A stretch of DNA of 25,116 bases from Acidimicrobiia bacterium (GTDB taxonomy: Bacteria; Actinomycetota; Acidimicrobiia; Spongiisociales; ZC4RG35): positions 1-25,116 of the forward strand of contig WHTL01000009.1 of the NCBI GenBank assembly GCA_009377735.1, given 5' to 3'. The notes under the pieces were generated by a model, which was not told the origin of the DNA, did not search any database, and saw only the letters and a list, made by a program, of their open reading frames with translations. This document shows positions 22,851-25,116 of this stretch, one piece after another. How positions within the stretch are numbered: position 1 is the stretch's first letter; the number at the start of each line of letters is the position of its first letter. The translations under genes were made by a program, and so were the position numbers.

Positions 22851-23683
22851 GGTTCAGGTCTACGGTCGCCATCCTGGTCTTGTTGGGTTTAGCGGCGTGT
22901 GGCGGCGGTGGGGCAGCCGAAGGCGCATTGCCAATTGGCGAGCATGTCCACAGCCTCGGTTTGACGACCGATGGTGAGCTGTTGTTGGGCCTCCACGGTG
23001 GCTTGTATCGCAGCGAGGAGGGAGAGTCCTGGGAACTCGCCGGATTGGAGGGCGAGGACGCCATGGTGATCGCCGCCTCGGGTGAGCCACTATTCGTCGC
23101 CGGTCACGAGGTGCTGTATCGAAGCGAAGACGGTGGACAGAGTTTCACACCTCTCGATCCACCCGATCTGCCCGGTCTGGATATCCATGCTTTCACCCAA
23201 GCCCCCGACGACGGGACCACGGTGTACGCCTTTGTGGTAGGACACGGGTTGTATGCCAGTGGTGATGCGGGGGAATCCTGGGAGCAACGAGCCCCATTGG
23301 AACAACTCCCCCGTGACCTCCTCGGTCTTGCGGTGGTCGGCTCGGGCAGCGACTCTTTGGTGACGGTTGGGCCGGAGAGCGGCATCCTCTACTCCGATGA
23401 TGGTGGTCGCACCCTGACGCGAGTTGCCGAGACCCCAACCTGGGCGGTAACCGCTGATCCCAGTGACGCCGACCATTTGTGGTCACTGGGAGGTACTGGT
23501 CTGCTTCGAAGTGATGATGGCGCCCAAACCTGGGAAGGGGTGTCTGACCTCGCCGAGCTAGATGGGCAACCGATCACCCTGACGGTGGGAGAGGAAGCGG
23601 TCTGGGTGGTCACCGAGGAGCCCCGCGCCCTGTACAGCAGCCGCGACCAGGGCAAGAGTTGGGAGCGGGTAGCCGGCGCGTGA
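22847..23683 (+). CDS. Beta-propeller (BNR/sortilin-like) lipoprotein
   Basis: 278 residues. A lipoprotein signal peptide, TVAILVLLGLAACGGGG with lipobox LAAC, means the mature protein is anchored outside the membrane through a diacylated cysteine. The rest shows repeated Asp-box-like motifs: YRSEEGESWE, YRSEDGGQSFT, YASGDAGESWE, YSDDGGRTLT, RSDDGAQTWE and SSRDQGKSWE, at regular intervals as in BNR/sortilin propellers (often named F510_1955-type). No enzymatic residues can be assigned. Early HVHSLGL may bind metal. Overlaps the SHOCT gene and copCD by 4 nt each, so it is part of the ccdA operon. Confidence 0.8.
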   Translation: MRFRSTVAILVLLGLAACGGGGAAEGALPIGEHVHSLGLTTDGELLLGLHGGLYRSEEGESWELAGLEGEDAMVIAASGEPLFVAGHEVLYRSEDGGQSFTPLDPPDLPGLDIHAFTQAPDDGTTVYAFVVGHGLYASGDAGESWEQRAPLEQLPRDLLGLAVVGSGSDSLVTVGPESGILYSDDGGRTLTRVAETPTWAVTADPSDADHLWSLGGTGLLRSDDGAQTWEGVSDLAELDGQPITLTVGEEAVWVVTEEPRALYSSRDQGKSWERVAGA

Positions 23684-25116
23684 GGTCGCTGCGTCTCGTC
23701 GGTCTGCTAATCATCTCATTGGTTCTGGTCGCCACCCCGGTGTTGGGGCATGCCTTCCTGGTCGACACCCGACCCGGCCAGGGGGAGCGCCTGACCAGCT
23801 CTCCCACCGAGGTGGTGTTCCAGTTCACCGAAGCGGTCGTCCCAGGATCAGTGGAGGTGGAGTTGACCGACAAGGATGGAACACCGGTGCCCCGGGGAGG
23901 GACGGAGATGGAGTCGGAGGATCGGGTGGTCCGGGTCCGGCTTCCCGAGCCGGTGGAGGGTGTGGTGGTGGTCTCCTGGCTTGTGGTGGCGGCGTCGGAT
24001 GGTCACGAGACAGCGGGCGAGCTGGCGTTTGCCGTCGGAGAGTCCGGCGCGCTCCCCACATCTAATGGCGCCGCGACGGTCGATACGACCGAGACGGTGT
24101 GGCGTTGGTTTCTCGTCGGCGGTCTCAGCCTCGGTGTAGGTGCGCTCATCGCTTCTGCCACCGGACAGATCTCACTCTGGCGTGGCATCAGATGGGGTCG
24201 GGTGGGTCTGGCAGTAGCGGCGATCGGCCCCGCCGTGATCTACCTGCGCGCCATCGGAGACGGACTGTCCCCAAGCACCGTCGCCACGGGTGGAGCCGCT
24301 CTGCTCTTGGCGCTGGCGGCTCTCAGCGTCGGTCGAACCAGCCAAGGTGTACCCCCCTTCCTCGCCTTCGCCGGTGTCCTCTCCTGGGCGTCCCGTAGCC
24401 ACACCGCTACTACCACGGGGACGCTTGGAACAATCGCCGACGCCGCTCATCTGGGAGGCGCTGCCCTATGGTTTGGGACCCTCACCCTCCTCGTCGTCGA
24501 CCTGTGGCGAACTCGCCAGGAAGGCGGCTCCCTGCTCGACATGGCGCGTCGCTACTCCCGTTGGGCACTGAGAGCAGTGTTCGTTCTCGCCGTCGCCGGG
24601 GTGATCTCGGCTATCTCCCTGCTCACCGCGGTCTCCGACCTGTGGACCAGCGGCTACGGGCGGCTTCTGCTCACCAAGGTGGGCCTCTTCGGGTTGGCCG
24701 TGTCCCTGGCTGCAGTCTCACGCTGGTGGGCTCTCGGCGCCGGTAGCATCAAGTTGTTGCGCAGGTTGACCACCGTGGAGGTCGTCGTTGTAGCGAGTGT
24801 CGTGGCGGCCAGTGGGATGCTCGCCGCTACTTCACCTCCGGCACTGGCACAGAGTGACGAGACGCTGCTCGGCCCACCACCAATCGACGGGCCAGTCGCG
24901 CGAGCCGCGGGTTTGGCCGGCAACATGACCGTAGGCGCGCACGCTGGCGACGATCGTCTCGACCTCCTCGTGTACAACTCGTCCAGCGGCGGTATCGAAG
25001 ACGCCCGAATCGAACCCACCGCCACCCTCCCCGACGGCACTGGGGTCGACCTTCATCCCCGACCCTGCGGAGCCGGCTGCTACACCCAACAGCTCCCCCT
25101 CTCCGAGGGGACCACC
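23680..25116 (+). CDS. CopC-CopD fusion copper protein, 3' end outside window
   Basis: The frame is open from GTG 23680 to the window end (479 codons). It overlaps the lipoprotein stop (GTGA), with GGGAGCGGG upstream. A signal peptide ending ATPVLG is followed by HAFLVDTRPGQGERL, the N-terminal His of CopC that binds Cu(II), and the second CopC ligand region SDGHETAGELAF (Asp and His). A CopD integral-membrane domain follows, with eight or so helices, conserved His in ADAAHLGGAALWFG and Lys in LLLTKVGLF. The final part, after SPPALAQSDETLLG, is extracytoplasmic (NMTVGAHAGDDRLDLLVYN, then CGAGC), like the C-terminal extension of YcnJ-type proteins. CopCD takes copper into the cell, in contrast to copA export. 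Confidence 0.88.
   Translation, partial: MRSLRLVGLLIISLVLVATPVLGHAFLVDTRPGQGERLTSSPTEVVFQFTEAVVPGSVEVELTDKDGTPVPRGGTEMESEDRVVRVRLPEPVEGVVVVSWLVVAASDGHETAGELAFAVGESGALPTSNGAATVDTTETVWRWFLVGGLSLGVGALIASATGQISLWRGIRWGRVGLAVAAIGPAVIYLRAIGDGLSPSTVATGGAALLLALAALSVGRTSQGVPPFLAFAGVLSWASRSHTATTTGTLGTIADAAHLGGAALWFGTLTLLVVDLWRTRQEGGSLLDMARRYSRWALRAVFVLAVAGVISAISLLTAVSDLWTSGYGRLLLTKVGLFGLAVSLAAVSRWWALGAGSIKLLRRLTTVEVVVVASVVAASGMLAATSPPALAQSDETLLGPPPIDGPVARAAGLAGNMTVGAHAGDDRLDLLVYNSSSGGIEDARIEPTATLPDGTGVDLHPRPCGAGCYTQQLPLSEGTT

Noticed and set aside
1..25116. CRISPR arrays or tRNA genes as integration targets
   Set aside because: No regularly spaced direct repeats and no cloverleaf were seen on either strand, including beside the integrase.

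Overview
The window is GC-rich and reads like an accessory region of an actinobacterium. The grounds are GTG starts, frequent 1-4 nt gene overlaps, a DUF433/PIN-like toxin-antitoxin pair, a BlaI/M56 regulatory pair and CopC-CopD fusion architecture. I cannot place it below the phylum from the sequence. No tRNA, rRNA or CRISPR array was recognised.

Layout. (1) Positions 1-4800 look mobile: the tail of a probable transposase, a toxin-antitoxin pair (minus strand) with its own 23-bp palindrome, a DEDDh exonuclease with a BRCT domain, a 51-residue small ORF and a tyrosine recombinase. (2) Positions 4800-11820 are a mercury-type module. A MerR-family regulator is divergent from merB. merB, an epoxide hydrolase, a MerA/Lpd-like flavoprotein and a membrane protein with a vicinal Cys pair are joined by 1-4 nt overlaps. 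A second, almost identical MerR operator with a 20-bp promoter spacer sits 2.6 kb away in front of an unrecognised membrane protein (5372-5935), so that gene is very likely in the same regulon. Between them lie a broken ClpX-zinc-finger/Clp_N gene and a 5'-truncated TauE/SafE gene. (3) Positions 11836-25116 are a copper / membrane thiol-redox island: two TlpA thioredoxins, BlaI repressor plus M56 metalloprotease, a Rieske protein, Lgt, a CopA-type ATPase carrying cupredoxin, HMA and YHS domains, a CtaG-like protein, a TetR regulator with a DUF4190 target, CcdA, a SHOCT protein, a beta-propeller lipoprotein and a CopC-CopD fusion that runs off the end.

How it works together. Variants of one 16-bp palindrome, CTAYG-N6-CRTAG, lie in the promoter regions of tlpA/blaI, the Rieske gene, copA/ctaG, tlpA2/ccdA and a small leaderless ORF, with a related palindrome before lgt. 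This is best explained as a locally encoded BlaI regulon. The M56 partner has no penicillin-binding domain, so the signal is probably not a beta-lactam; copper or thiol stress is my inference from the target genes.

Caution on integrity. At least six genes carry one-base frameshifts (Clp_N, epoxide hydrolase, both TlpA proteins, Rieske, CtaG), and CtaG also has an in-frame TGA. In most of them the rest of the reading frame is perfectly conserved in style. That points either to indel errors in the assembly or to very recent decay; only raw reads can decide.
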